Part shown: piece after piece, positions 33,642-46,116 of the stretch
How positions within the stretch are numbered: the stretch's first letter is position 1
Layout of the letters: each line of letters starts with the position of its first letter
NCBI RefSeq assembly: GCF_035222375.1
Contig: NC_085890.1
Span: forward strand, 4,135,151 to 4,199,150
Direction of reading: 5' to 3'
DNA length: 64,000 nt
Source: Podospora pseudocomata
Taxonomy: Eukaryota; Ascomycota; Sordariomycetes; Sordariales; Podosporaceae
Notes under the pieces: model-generated
Told to the model about the DNA's origin: nothing
The model's input: only the letters and a program-made list of their open reading frames with translations
The model's database searches: none
Position numbers and translations under genes: made by a program

Positions 33642-34551
33642 CGTGGCGGATTCACGCGTCTTGGTATCCTGGACTGCCTGCCGTTTTGAGCCTGGGCGAA
33701 AGACTGGTTGATAGGATGCTGGCCGCTCTTGGCGAGTGTTGCAACGCTGTATGCCACAGTTCCGAGGGGATTGTTTGATGACTGGTGACCTTGGGCTCAA
33801 ACGTCATTTTACCCAAAGAGCCAACAAACGCCACCACGTGTTTTGTTTGGGTTGCGGGTACCTGATCGCCGAGAAGCGAGTGCGGGGTTTCGGGTTGGGG
33901 TTGGGATTTGACCCGTAGGAATTATAAGTGTTTGAAACGAGAGTGTCCCGCCATTTCCAACCGTCCCAGCCCAGCTTTGAACCAGACTTTTAACCTTCTG
34001 TACTGTCAGTCCGCCGTCACATCGGACACAAGGAGCCCCGAATCGGAGCAACTAGTCTAGTAAGCTAGTTTTCGAAATCACCACTTCGCCATCTTGGCCA
34101 ATCTGTTCTTAGCCAACCAGGTCGCTGTTTAACCGCACACGGGCATTCGTGACCCATTCGTTGCGACGCAAATGTCTACACAACCCAGCTTCGGCCGTGT
34201 TGATGACCCAGCCAGCCATCATCGCACGTTTTTGACGTGCTCTTCTTTTTGCATCACCATGATCTTGCACTGTCAGGCCTGCCGCATCCGGCAAAGCTGA
34301 TCGTCAGCGTGGCATCCCGAACCGTTGTCATACATGGCCTACTCGGTTGGCATTGCTGGATGAGGCAGGTTCGTCCATATCGAGAACCCCGTTTTGTGAC
34401 CGACGACCAGCAGTTGGTCGGAAACCGCCGATGCTTTCCTTGTCGTTCTGAGAATGAGATGAAGCGAGGGATCAAGTATAAAGCCATACCATGGGCGTCC
34501 AGACCTCATCATTGCTCCCCATCCTCTTCACCCCCTCTCAAAGCCGCCGCC
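33642..34551. other. Divergent intergenic region
   Basis: Shared 5' region of the minus-strand TPR gene and the plus-strand PLA2 gene. It holds a TATAAAG sequence at 34477-34483, 69 bp before the PLA2 start, a plausible core promoter element. No other gene. Confidence 0.5.
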
Positions 34552-35155
34552 ATGAAACTCTCCCTCCTCGCCTTTCTCCCCGCCGTCCTGGCCTTGCCCG
34601 CGGCCGAATCGTCGGGCATCGCGTCCAGACAGACAGCCGTTGCCACGACCGACAACTATATCTTCACTCTGACTCTCCCTCAGTTCACCGTCAGGCGTAA
34701 CAACCGCAACCCGGCGTCTCTGGACTGGAGCTCGGATGGCTGCTCAAACTCCCCCGACAACCCGTTTGGCTTCCCATTTACTCCCGCCTGCCACCGCCAC
34801 GACTTTGGTTACAGAAACTACAAGAAGCAAAGCCGGTTCACGGATGCCAACCGCAAGAGGATCGACGACAAGTTCAAGGTTGAGTATGTACCTGTCTTGT
34901 GGAATTACGGGCCCATTGAATGGATGTTAACCATGTCGCAGTCTTCTTTACCAGTGCAGCTCCAACGGCCACGGTGCCGTCTGCCGTGCTCTGGCGGATG
35001 TCTACCATGCTGCCGTTAGAGCGTTTGGTGGGAGCGGAGCCAGCAAGAGAGAGGAGGAAGAGGATTGGGTCAAGATTTACGAGGAGAAGCTCGCCATTTA
35101 CAACGAGCTCGTCAAGGAGGCCCAGGCCACGGGTGAGCTGTGGACATTGGAGTAG
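34552..35155 (+). CDS. Secreted fungal phospholipase A2
   Basis: Small secreted calcium-dependent phospholipase A2 of the prokaryotic/fungal type (181 residues) that releases fatty acid from the sn-2 position of phospholipids. Exons are 34552-34883 and 34942-35155, with a 58-nt intron (GTATGT donor, GTCGCAG acceptor) restoring VDLLYQCSSNG. A signal peptide (MKLSLLAFLPAVLALPA) and a short pro-segment are followed by LDWSSDGCSNSPDNPFGFPF. The catalytic His-Asp pair lies in ACHRHDFGYRN. The second half, with conserved Cys in YQCSS and AVCRALAD, gives two disulphides as in the family. A polar tail (KREEEEDW) ends the protein. Confidence 0.93.
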
Positions 35156-35500
35156 ATTGATGACTTGACGATTATGATATATCAGATACCTACAAAAGCT
35201 GTCTCGTTGGGTGCTCAAATTGTGGTGTCATGGCTCAGGGGTTTAGGGGTAGTAAACATGACATTGCCTTGGCCTCCATGATGCTCGAGGTTTCCATCAC
35301 TTTGATCCTGGCGACGTGACTGCTTGGTGGATGCCAAAGTTGGCCAGTCATTCGTCTCTGAATGGATTCATAAAACTCGACATTGCATCGTTACCCTTAA
35401 AGCTATGTACCCTGCCTCCCACCATATGTGTACATACTGTTACAAAACCATACCCATACCTATACCGCTGCGCCCACTCCAAATATCATTCCTTATCATA
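35156..35500. other. Convergent 3' intergenic region
   Basis: Short gap between the PLA2 stop and the stop of the minus-strand multicopper oxidase gene. No gene seen. Confidence 0.5.
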
Positions 35501-37500
35501 TCACCGGACCTCTTTAACCTTCCCGCCCTCAACTCTCATTCTTCTTGCCTTGGGAGCAGGGTCTTGGGCGTCACGCTTGCTGTGCGTGGCCCAGTACTCG
35601 TCGAGAACCTCCAAGACTTCCTCGACATTGTTGTAGGGCTGCAGTCTGGCCATGAACTGAATCTTTTCGGTGATGGCAGCCGTGGTGAACTTGGCAGCCG
35701 TGACCGGCTCGGCTCTCCATCTGGCCTCCATGGGGTCACGGAACGCGGTCTCGTTGTATCCCAAGTCAGTCAGAGCAGTGACGTTGAAGGCAGCCATCAT
35801 GTCGTGCTAGTGCCAAGGTTAGCTCTGCGCTCAGGGCGACGGGCAGAAGAATACTTACATCCTCGTGAATCAGGTTGTGGCAGTGGAACATGTAGACTCC
35901 ATCCCATGGGGCGTAATGGGCCTCCACTCTGACAATCTCGTTGGGCGCAAGCCAGACAACATCCTTCAAACCCTGGGCCTCGTAGTTGTAGACCGGTCTG
36001 CCATCGTCATTCGAGCGCCACAAGACTTTGAAGTCGACCAGGTGAATGTGGATTGGGTGGCTCCATCCGCCGCCGCCGTTCTCGAGCTCCCAAATTTCAA
36101 CCTTGCCGCGGGGGACATTGGCAAGCACACGGTTGTTGACATCGGCAAAGACGACTCCGTTGATCTGCCACTCGCCATTGGAGCGGTCAAACTTAAAGTG
36201 TCTGTCCACACCGGTTCCATCAGGGGTCGGCCAGTCGACAGTAGCCAGAGTGCTGGGAACGGAGCTGGTGTCGGTCACTGGGGTGTTGCCAACGATGAAT
36301 CTCATGACCTTGTTGGTGTGGAGGTAATCGTCGTCCTGGCCCACGTCGTCCGTGTTGCGCAAGGTGATATTTTGGCCAGCAAATGGCGAAAAGTCAAAGA
36401 CAACCTCGTACCGCTCTCCCATGCTGATGTAAAGGTCGTTTGTGGTGGCTGGTGAGGTCATCAAGCCGGCATCTGTGGCAATGACTTGGAAAGGGATTTT
36501 GGCTGAACTGCCGGTTTGACGCTGGAAGTAGAGCTTGAAGGTGCGGGAGACGGCAGCGTCGAGGAAGCGGAGGCGGTACTTGCGAGGCTCAACGTTGAAA
36601 TAGGGCCAGGGCTGGCCGTTGACGTGGATAACATCGCCAAAGAGCGAGTCCGTCTCACCATTGGTGGTGAACAGACTGCCATTGTTGTTGTACTGCTTGG
36701 AAGAGAGTACCAGAGGAATATCATGAATACCGTAACCTGAGGGAAGGTTCAGGGCGTCCTCGGCAGGATCATGAATGATATAGGCTCCAGCTTGGCCTTG
36801 TAGGTGTCAGCGGATGAAAAAAAAAAAGCTGCAGAGATGGCCATCATACCAAAATATGCATTCTCAGCAGTGTGCATGAATGCGTGATCGTGGTACCACA
36901 GGAAACGGGCCGCCTGTTGGTTGGGATAGTAGTAATCCTTGAACTCGCCTGGCATGGTTACATCCTCTGCCCAACCATCCCAAGGAGCGCGCTATTTGAC
37001 AAATGTCAGTCACCAGCCATCAAAGCCACGACAAGGAGACTCACAGAGTATGACCCGTGGAGATGGACCGAGTTTTCGATGCTGGCATTGTTGACGAAGC
37101 GCACAACAGCCTCATGGCCTCTCTCCACGATAAAGGTCGGGCCGGGAGAGATGCCGTCGTAGCCAACAAGAGTTGCGGGGCCCTTGTTTGGATACACTTG
37201 TTGGGTGAACCGGTTGATGTAGACCTCGTAATAGTGAATGGGGTTGCCAGTCACCGGGTTGGTAACGGTCCTATGATCGAATCAATACCCCAAGTCAAGC
37301 AAAGATTATGAGAGAAAAGCTCACAGTTTGGGCGTCTTGACCGGAGGAATAGGCAGAGGAAATTGGTAAAGCCAGGAATAGGTAGGACTCTCCCAATCTT
37401 TTCTGGCGACCAGCTTGTGCTTTTGCTCAGGCGCAGCCCGACCCAAGACAACAGGCGAGGCCGAGACGGCGAGAAGAGCGGAAGTGAGGATGGACAACAT
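35501..37500 (-). CDS. Laccase-like multicopper oxidase (bilirubin oxidase/CotA type)
   Basis: Secreted four-copper oxidase that oxidises phenolic or bilirubin-like substrates and reduces O2 to water. Five exons: 37500-37325, 37270-37045, 36991-36850, 36796-35859 and 35806-35501 (595 residues; all phases agree). A signal peptide starts MLSILTSALLAVSAS. The four copper motifs are HLHGSYS, WYHDHAFMHTAENAYFG, HPIHIHLVDF and HCHNLIHED. The T1 copper ligand set Cys-His in FHCHNLIHED has Met or another axial residue downstream, not determined. The intron after FG uses an AAG acceptor and restores GQAGAYIIHDP. Upstream of 37500 an A/T-rich element (about 37573) may be the core promoter. It differs from the basidiomycete laccase L-motifs, so CotA/bilirubin-oxidase-like is the better description. 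Confidence 0.95.
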
Positions 37501-39984
37501 TGCGAGAGATGGAAGGGAGGAAGCCGCTTGAGGAGAGATGTCTTTTGAGTCCTAGACGCAGGAAGTCTGGTTCTTTTATCCCTCCTCATGACACCCTCGC
37601 AACTCACGAGGTGGAGTCCCAGGAGCAGTGAATCATTTTGACGCCCGGCTTGCGTCGCTTGGGCTCAACTCGCCACTATTTGGACTCTGAACAGCTCCAT
37701 TCACAATGTGGTGGTGCTAGTGGACCGATAGTCTCGTCAATCGGATCGTGATGGTGGTGGGCACAGGGCAAGACGGCAAGAACTTCCTTGAGTCGTCAAG
37801 CTGTAGACCTCATGAACTCAAATCCGAGGAAAGTGCAAGCGTGGATGCATCCACCACCTTCAATATCACGCTGGGGTGTTTGGCCAAGATCCTTGTGGTG
37901 GATGCATCAGTCATAAAGTGGCCCCAGGTGACTGACCAGCGCCTCTTCCTTTGCATTCGGTGTATGCTAAAAGGGGAATTCTTACCCTTGATTATTGGCA
38001 CCAAGAGCATGCAACGGGAGCCTCGCGGCGTGGCAGCCACACGTGGTGGTCGAGACAGAGAGGCCTTGTTATCAATATCTTCCTACCCCAGTCTGACCGT
38101 TTGTTTCCCAAGAAATGGTGGTTTGCTTAGCCGAGATAAGCTTTGTCAAGACACTAACATCGAAAGGGCCGTTGACGGCTTGGTTTCCCCAAGGCCGACG
38201 GTATATTTGGCGTTCAATAAATTGAGGCTTAGCAGCGGGCATCACGGCGGGATCACAACATCAATGTCCTGCATTAGGGCTCAGGTCTAGACTTTGCCAC
38301 GAGATCAGGGAATCTCCAGGCACGATTCTGCACTTGGCTTCTTCCATATGTTTCCCCGAAGAGCTGGATGCTAGCTCCTGACTTAAACCGATGGCGCTAC
38401 TAGCGCCTCACTCCCGCACATGGATCGCTCTGGCGTTATCCTCTTTTGGTTTTCTATCTCGTATTCTTGGCATCGTGTCCAGGATGCTATCCGACGGATT
38501 CCGAGCCCATGTTTCCACCCATTTGCTTCTTTACAGCTTCTATCGAGGCACGATGGACGAGGTGAATGATGCATGTTTGCGGCGAGAAAAGGGGCAAGGG
38601 GTAAATGATTGGACCGAGCCCTCCATGTCCACAACTTTGACCCCCATGTCATCCCATGTCAGCCCGTATCAACTTTCCCGCCATACAGCCCAAGGCTTGC
38701 ATCATGTCAGACGTTTTCATCGCTGTATCGTCTGCCACTGCCGGATTGACATTGACCCGACTGACTGACGAGGGAGTGTTTCCGTCGATGCAGCAGCTCT
38801 GGTTCGGCACTTCCAAACGAACACAACAAGCGAGCTCGGCTGGGGGCGGAGTTAGCGTCGTGGTTGCATCTCCGCACGGCACGACCCACGAATGCTACCC
38901 TAAATCCGAATTATTGACAGGCGTCTGTGATGGCTACTCCCGCGCTAAGCCTTGTACATATTGGGAGTGAACACGAGCAGACGGAACTTTCCCCGCACCC
39001 TACTGTGATGGCTTGCCAGCTGCACATGTCAAGACAAAGGTGCCCACAATCCTCCGGGGATGCATACAGACAAAAGGAGCAGGAATACGCGACATCTGTC
39101 GGGTAAACTTGCTGCTGCCGGAACCAATATGATAATCGATAGTCCAACTCCCATCAAAAAGAAATGAGCTCGTTTCTCTAGAAAGGTGTATGAAACCGAG
39201 CGAGTTGAACTATTGGGTGCTTTGGACGCAGCACGGTGAATCTATTTTGAGAGAGCTTGGGAGCTCTCAGTGCTCAGGCCCGCTCCAGGCCTGCCGCGGG
39301 TGGCGAACCGTGGTTGAGGCTCGGCAGTTTGGTCGATCTTGTGACATGGCCGGTATAGTATAGCTGTTTGCTCTGTCTGTCCTGTCTCGCTTAATCTACG
39401 GTGGTAGTATCAGAGGGTGTCAGTTCGGGGCTTTTAGCTAAGAGATGCAAACCCACTGACAGACCTACCCCTTGATCATCACCAAGGAGCCAAGCATCCT
39501 CGAACCTTAGGTTTCATTGTCTTTGTAAATACTCCTTGGCAAGCATCCGAGAGCGACATCCTCCTGCAGTGAGTCGGCTGGGCCGCAGTCGCTCACCATT
39601 TCCGTAATGAGATGCGAGGTATCAACATGAACAACACCATGTCTATGTCGCCCCTTGAGCTCGGGGGCCATCTCTACGGCAATGCCCAGAATATCGAATC
39701 GTCGGATTGGGAAGGTACCTCGGGTTCTGGTCAGAATTACTACCCAGTTGTCTACAATGAGTGAACCTTGGAAGGTCGAGCCGATATGAATAGTCATGTA
39801 GTTATGAACAAGTTGTACAAGGTGAAATGACTGAACCGGTTGGAGTTGCCGAGATTATGTTGAGATGTTCAAAAGTATAAAGACACAGGAATGTGTCCTT
39901 GGGAAATCAGTTGGAATCAGCCACGGACAACCGGTTCCATCAAACCATTCGTCACTGAACCATACACTGCCCAGACTTGGAGCC
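37501..39984. other. Intergenic, no supported gene
   Basis: About 2.5 kb of mixed composition with many short ORFs on both strands and no recognisable protein, RNA or mobile element. The + ORF 37748-38290 (180 codons) has no domain I recognise. Confidence 0.45.
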
Positions 39985-42068
39985 ATGCTTGTGCTCTTCC
40001 CACTTCTCTGCCTCGTCCTCGGGGCCTTGGGGGTTGACATCCCCATGTGGCTGGACGGAGCTCTTGTTGAGTAAGTGACACCAAACGTTGGCTTTGTGGG
40101 CTTTAACACTGACCTGAGAAGTGCCACCGCCACCGATGTTTCCTACAACACTGGAGGAACCATCTCGGTCAATGGATGGACAGTCCAGGTTCCTAAGAAC
40201 ATGTTGGTTACCTTTCCAGCGGCCTATGTGCCCTGGAAGGACTTTGTAGCTCAAAAGGCTGCCGTCATGGGATACGAGGTCAATGTGTGTCTCTCACATC
40301 ATCCGACACCGTCAAGAATATACTAACCGAACAACAGGTCGCTGGCAACATTGTGAATGGCGTCTCGATCGCAGCCCAGATAATTGTTCAGGAGTTCGCC
40401 ATGGAGATCAACCAGGGCTACATTGAGGAGATCAACTTTGACGGCACCATGAAGATTCTGAACGGCCCCGTCATTCGAATCAACGACCCGAATGCCGTCT
40501 TCTCGGCCGGCTATTCCTCCCCCTTTATGGTGGCCGATGACAAGAGCCCTAGCGTCATCTCATTCTCTGGCTTCCCCATGTGTGTCCCTCGGTCGTCCAA
40601 CGACACACTTTGCCCATCCTCGCAGCGGCCTGTTGTTGCTGGCACCCCACGCAGAATCTTGTAAGTAAGAATCGGCTCAAAGGTGTCTGTTGACTAACCC
40701 AAAGTAAACAGTCAAGCCCCCGACCCGTTGGTCATGGCTCCTTTCCTTCCTGGAGACTTTATCATGTACAGAGGCTTCCGCAACGCGCAGAACCAGCTCA
40801 TTTGCTTCGACATTGTCGCCTGGAATGTTCAGATCACCACCACAGGCAGCCCAGCTTACATCAGAGTGGAAGAGACACTGGTTGGCGTGTACACTCCCAA
40901 CACCAACGCCGAGGTGGCCGAAACACGGTTCATCGGCTACACGAGTGATCCCAGCGTCACCGTCTCCATCAGCGCCATTGATATCGATCCCTGCACCGGC
41001 CATGAAACCTACAGATCTATCGGTGTTGGACAGGCCCGTCCTGAAGAGGGTGGACGCAACAAGTGGATCGCGCGCATCGACGGGACCACCCCTTCCATCT
41101 ACACGCGTGAGTACCGCATGGTTGCCTCTAGCGGGACTGTGGTCACCAGGAACGGAATTGTAGCGGGCGAGTATGTCGCTCCCATTCTCGAGTGGATTCA
41201 ACCCGAGCTCCTCGTTCCCGGCATCGAGCCCATCATCAACGAGTATGCCGCCATGTCCCATCTGACTCGTGGTGTCGGTCCCGACGAGGATGGCAACATC
41301 TTTGGTCCCCTCGACCCCTTCCCCCAGTCCGGCGTCACCGTCTTCAACATTTCGACTTGCGCCGGGCCGGTCACCCCTGGAGAGCCGGGCGAGGGGGAGT
41401 CACAGACAGCCAACCCCCGTATCGATGCCACGATCCCCATCTCTGCCACCGGGAGCCAAGTTGCCACCGTTCCTCACACCAAGCGTCTCTATGTCCGTCA
41501 CGATGACACCTTTACCCTTCGCGGCTACCAGGACAACAACAACATGGGCAGCAACGACACCCTGACCTGGAGCTGGTCCGTGTTGACCGATCAGTCTGCT
41601 GGAACCCAGTCCAACCTTGTCACTTTCATTCCTTCGTCTGACTCCAAGTCCATCTCGGTTCGCTTTGCCAACTCTGCACCCACCGGGGAGTACGTGTTCC
41701 AACTTGCCATTTCGTCGGCAAAGCACAACACCACGGGTAACTTCACCTACACCGTTTCGCTGTTCTCTGGGCCGGATATCGTGTCGGTTGATGCCGTCAC
41801 CTGGACGAGCGGCCAGAGTGGCACCATCGGTGTCACTTGCAGCAGTTTGTATCTGGTCGACTGGAAGGTCAACATGCAGGTAACTTATCCCGGTGACAGG
41901 GCCACCACAACCAGCGCTATGGCGGCAACTCCTCCCGGCAGTGGGTTGTGGTCCTTCTCCTCGAGACGGGTTGACCGGCCTGGCACTATCACATGCAGGA
42001 GTGCACTCAACGGACAGGCAACGCGATCTGGGACCACGGCGAAGCGCGCGGTGCAGCTCAAGGCCTGA
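39985..42068 (+). CDS. Secreted conserved fungal protein, unknown function
   Basis: Product of 640 residues from four exons: 39985-40070, 40122-40278, 40338-40660 and 40712-42068, with introns of 50-59 nt and matching phases. A signal peptide (MLVLFPLLCLVLGALGVDIP) is followed by a beta-rich N-terminal domain (TISVNGWTVQVPKNMLVTFP, INQGYIEEINFDGTMKIL, DPLVMAPFLPGDFIMYRGF). The C-terminal third looks Ig-like, with DTLTWSWSVLTDQSAGT, then IGVTCSSLYLVDWKV and paired Cys. There is no transmembrane helix or GPI signal. From memory, similar ascomycete proteins are annotated only as hypothetical. A cell-wall or extracellular role is inference. Confidence 0.85.
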
Positions 42069-42171
42069 GGTGGGAGAATAAGAGGGACATATGTTTGTCA
42101 ATGTTAGCTAGCATTTTGCCCGTGTCAAAAAAATTGTAAGCTTGTCTCGCCCTCATGCAAAAGTAATGTTT

Positions 42172-42254
42172 CGACCCACGCGCGACTCGAACACGCAATC
42201 TTCAGAGGTAATTCTTAACCGAAATCTGACGCCTTACCATTTGGCCAGCGGGCC
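42172..42254 (-). tRNA. tRNA-Arg (UCG) with 11-nt intron
   Basis: On the minus strand the acceptor stem GGCCCGC pairs with GTGGGTC, followed by discriminator G. The anticodon stem TCAGA/TCTGA encloses TTTCGG plus an 11-nt intron (TTAAGAATTACC region) at the canonical position after base 37, giving anticodon TCG. The T arm is GCGTG-TTCGAGT-CGCGC. Length is 83 nt, 72 after splicing. Confidence 0.9.
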
Positions 42255-42415
42255 ACCAAGATTAGTAGTGTATGTTATTAGACACCTCTTCGTGTAAAAG
42301 GACCAGCCTCCTCTTTGGATAACTATAGTACTTGGAAAGTCGCACAGTGGTAGGCCAGTCCCAGGTAACAAAAACTAAAATGTTGTCTACTATATGGTAG
42401 TCAGAATATACAAAA

Positions 42416-42501
42416 CGATCCGCCCAGGGGTCGAACCTGGAACCTCCTGATTGCACAATGTAACATCGTAGTCAGACGCGCTGCCATTACGCCAGCGGAC
42501 C
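42416..42501 (-). tRNA. tRNA-Arg (ACG) with 14-nt intron
   Basis: On the minus strand the acceptor stem GGTCCGC pairs with GCGGATC, followed by discriminator G. The anticodon stem TCTGA/TCAGG encloses CTACGA and a 14-nt intron, giving anticodon ACG (read as ICG after editing). The T arm is CCAGG-TTCGACC-CCTGG. Length is 86 nt. It lies 161 bp from the tRNA-Arg(UCG), in the same orientation. Confidence 0.92.
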
Positions 42502-43157
42502 TGTTGAATTGATTGATGAATTGCAGATGCAGAGCCCGGAAAACCATCACCAACGATAGTTTCGTGAGAGGTCGGTAGACTGACAACAAGTCCGACGGAA
42601 TGATGCCTGAAGGGTGCCTGGATGACTTTCCCTGCGGATGCTGGACTGTAGCTATGGATAGATAGCGACATTGGTGCTTTTGTTTTCCAGCTCGTTTACT
42701 AGTGAAATGGTGAGAAAACACACAAATACAACCAAGACACCACAAATATACCCTCAACAGGTCCCTGAATGAATACACCTGCGTGACAGTGGCTCGCTCG
42801 CAGGCCGCACTTCACGCAGGACAAAGAAAAGACACTATGGGCTCGCAGGCCACATAATAAGCACCGGAATGGCCTGATCAGAGGGCCAGAATTGCCTGCA
42901 CGCATGCAAGGCTCAAAGTTCGAAAGAAAACAAAAGTCGATGTCCTGTCTAAAATAGAATGTCCGAAGCAGACCGCTTATATACATGACCCCTGAACCCC
43001 CGAATCATCCGAGAGCCCCACTTCCTTACTCAAACCCTCAAGCCTGTGAGCGGCACCCCAAACCAGTATACGCTAGGCATATTGACCAGGGAAGGTTGGG
43101 GCATGCCGTACGACAACAGCGGTTTATGAAGCTTAGCCAGTCATGGCACCAGCTATT
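42502..43157. other. Boundary between gene-bearing region and repeat block
   Basis: No gene seen. Contains short direct repeats (GCTCGCAGGCC occurs twice near 42795 and 42840). Right of it all recognisable DNA is repeat-derived or telomere-associated. Confidence 0.45.
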
Positions 43158-43378
43158 TGTAACGGGCTGAGCCTGGCATGGACCTCGGCAACCCTCGGCC
43201 CTGGTGAAGCTATTCCCAGAACGCACAGACCACTACTCCAGAACCTTCTATCACCGCGCACTGGCCAACACGCACATGTTGTCAAACCTTCTCTTTCTCT
43301 TTTCCTTTTCTTCTTCAAGTTCAGTGTACTCGTAGAGTCGTCACCAGATAGTTGCAATACACTCCTGGGACCGTTACA
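43158..43378 (+). repeat. LTR of gypsy element A
   Basis: A 221-bp sequence starting TGTAACGGGCTGAGCC and ending ACCGTTACA, with TGTAAC/GTTACA as short inverted ends. A second near-complete copy is at 63253-63490 and an inverted 40-bp fragment is at 63013-63052. It lies directly upstream of the element A gag frame. Confidence 0.85.
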
Positions 43379-43453
43379 TTACACTGAACTTCCACCTCGC
43401 GGAAAACAGTTGGAAGAGCCTCAGCGCAGACCCAACTAGCGGAATTCAGCGCA

Positions 43454-44413
43454 TTGAGTACGTGCGTGAATTCAACAGTAGCGACCTTGGCACGAGGGCC
43501 AGGGACAATGACGCAGGAGGACACTATGGCGGCGCAAGCCGAGACCTCCATGCTGATGCAGACGGTGCGTCAGTTAGCGGAACAGATTGCTGCTCTTCGA
43601 CAGGAAGGGCAGCAGGCGAACGAAGCAAACCAAGCGCAAATCCGAACCCTTCAGGATACCATCGCATCTATGCAGGGAGAACGATCTACTTCGGGTGTCT
43701 CGACCCTCACACCAGCGACGAGCGTAGGCACCGCACCGGTGGTACATTCGCTAACGATACCAGATGCGAACGAATATTCGAAGAGAAAGAAGCCGACACT
43801 TCCTGACCCTCCCCGCTTTAACGGACTTAGGAAGAGGTTCCGCACATGGGAATTGGAGATGAGGAATAAGCTCCGAGTCGATGGTTCGGCAATCGGCTCC
43901 CCGACCGATCAGTTCGCATATATATACGCCCGCTTAGAGGAAACACCTCAAGCCATGGCCGCCGCTTTCTTTAAAAGAGGTGGCCCAGATGGAATTTCGA
44001 ACCCTGAGCACTTTCTCGTTTACCTTGCGACCTGTTACGGCGATCCTAAAACCGAACAACGAGCTCTCAGCAGGTTGGAATCAATAGCTCAAGGGGAAAA
44101 AGAGAGTTTCGCTTCCTTTCTTCCAAAGTTCGAAAAAGAGCTAGCAGATAGCGGAGGTGCCGAATGGAGCGACGTCGTGAAGATCAACTACCTCAAACGG
44201 ACCATTAACAGGGAGATGAGGACCGCCCTGGCGAGCCAGTTGAACTTACCTAAAGATTATCCCGAGTTCGTTAGCAACCTACATAACCTGGGCGCTAATC
44301 TCGACGAGCTGCGCTTTTATACGCGGAAACCGAAGACCAGGTCACGCTCTTCAACCCCTGATTTTAAACACCAGAACCGAAGCACCGACCAGTCATCACC
44401 ACCGCAGCGGTAG
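43454..44413 (+). pseudogene. Gypsy element A, Gag
   Basis: Gag-like polyprotein with an N-terminal coiled coil (TSMLMQTVRQLAEQIAALRQ) and the retrotransposon Gag core (FRTWELEMRNKLRVDG, ERALSRLESIAQGEKESFAS-type spacing with FLPKFEKELADSGG). It ends at a TAG (44411-44413) before the zinc knuckle. The knuckle and integrase follow in another frame from 44419, so the pair is separated by a stop and shift that might be an authentic gag-pol junction or decay. The true start may be the ATG of MTQEDTMAAQ near 43508. Confidence 0.75.
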
Positions 44414-44418
44414 ACGAG

Positions 44419-45835
44419 ATGGACTGGGAGCCTACGAAGATTAGCCAGGCTGTCCACAGAGCTAACAAGGAGCTGGAGGGAAAGCGCGCAAAATGGGTTA
44501 ATCAGAGCGAGATCGACCGCCGGAAAAGCGAGGGGCGCTGCTTAAGATGCGGGAGGACAGGGTGCAAAATAAGCAAGTGTCCTCTTTTGCCTGCAAGACG
44601 TCCGCGCCAGGACAACGAAACCGTGATTAAAAAGAGTCTTAAGATCAATCGGGCTGCCTTTGTAGGAAAGGGAGCAACCACCAGAGTAAGCGCTGGCTTC
44701 GTTAAGGACGGAGATCAGGATCAGGAGTTAGATGACCCCGCGGATAAATCGGACCCCCCAGAAAACCCCTTTTCCGAGGAGCCCTTGAAAAGCTTATGGG
44801 ACCAAGGATTGGAAGCCAACAACTGCTACTGGCTGATCAGACGCATGGTTTTGGACGGAGAGCGCCAACTGCCCCCAGAGTGGGGGCTACCAATATCTAT
44901 TGCGGAATGTTCTATCGACGAAGGAAAACGCTTGTGTTGGAGGGACCGAATATGGTTTCCTCACTTTGAACCGCTTCGCACCCGGGTTATTCAAGAAACG
45001 CACGACTCCGCGCTGGCTGGTCACCCTGGAAGGGATATGACGAAGACCCTTATTAGCCGAAAGTTTACCTGGCCGGGCCTGAGCCAGGATGTGAGGAGAT
45101 TCCTGAGGAACTGTGACGTTTGTGGAAGGACAGCTGTGTGGCGGGAAAAACGAAGAGGATTATTGAAGCCCCTCCCCATTCCCGATCGGATCTGGTCAGA
45201 GCTTTCTATTGACTTTGTTTCCGGATTACCCCCATCGGGCCCTGACAGAACAACCGAGATTATGGTAGTCACGGATAGACTGTCTAAGAATGTGATCTTC
45301 GAACCTATGGCATCTACGACGACAGACGCAGTAGCAGATCGCCTCATTCGCTGCTTGATCCGCCACCATGGCCTGCCGAGGGCCATCATCTCAGACAGAG
45401 GACCCCAGTTCGTGAGCCATATGTGGGCTAGGATATGCAACCTGCTTCGGATCACACGACGACTATCGACAGCGAATCATCCGGAGACAGACGGAGCCAC
45501 TGAGCGGATGAACCAAGTCCTTGAAGAATACTTACGCTCCTACACAACCTATTGGCAAGACGACTGGGCTGCACTTCTCCCGATGGCTATGCTAGCGATT
45601 AATAACCGCGATGCAACCTCGACCGGCATCAGCCCCTTCTTTATGACCCACGGCTACAATGTTGATCTCCTGGGTCTAGTCGATGCAAAAGAGCCCCTAA
45701 GGACTACAGGGAAGTCACCAATTGCTCGGGGAGAAGCTTTTGTAGCCCGGCTACGGGAAGCAACAGAAGTAGCCCAAGCAGCAATAGCCTCAGCCCAAGA
45801 ACGTCAAGAAGAGTACGCCAATAGAGCTCGTCAGA
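44419..45835 (+). pseudogene. Gypsy element A, zinc knuckle joined to integrase (no protease/RT)
   Basis: One open frame from the start to the LTR of B. It begins with a Gag-type knuckle (CLRCGRTGCKISKC, with Cys in place of the usual His). After about 110 residues of linker it goes straight to the integrase zinc domain (HDSALAGHPGRDMT... RNCDVC) and the DDE core (SIDFVSGLPP, AIISDRGPQF, ETDGATERMNQVLEE). No protease, RT or RNase H lies between, though about 600-700 codons of them would be expected. The frame enters the LTR of element B at 45836, and the chromodomain end of A is lost. Confidence 0.85.
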
Positions 45836-46116
45836 TGTCACGGGTAGCACAGGTTGACAGGTTAATGACAGTAGTATTCAGCTAAGCTACGGTTTGGGCT
45901 CTATTCCGTCTGGTACGGGCAGGCTCTATTGTCAAGACGTAGCTCAAAGAGCTACAAACAGGTCTCGCGGCAGCGAGATGCAAAATCTTTCTAGTCGCAT
46001 TGGCCGGTGCTCTGCACGTGCCAAGCTCCATCAGTGGCTCAACGACGGTCACGGAGCAACCGCCGTGACAGTATTCCCTCCCTAGGTGCGGAGCTCCGTC
46101 GACGCACTATCTTGGT

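Noticed and set aside
32760-33689. 309-codon + strand ORF
   Set aside because: Antisense shadow of the TPR protein gene.
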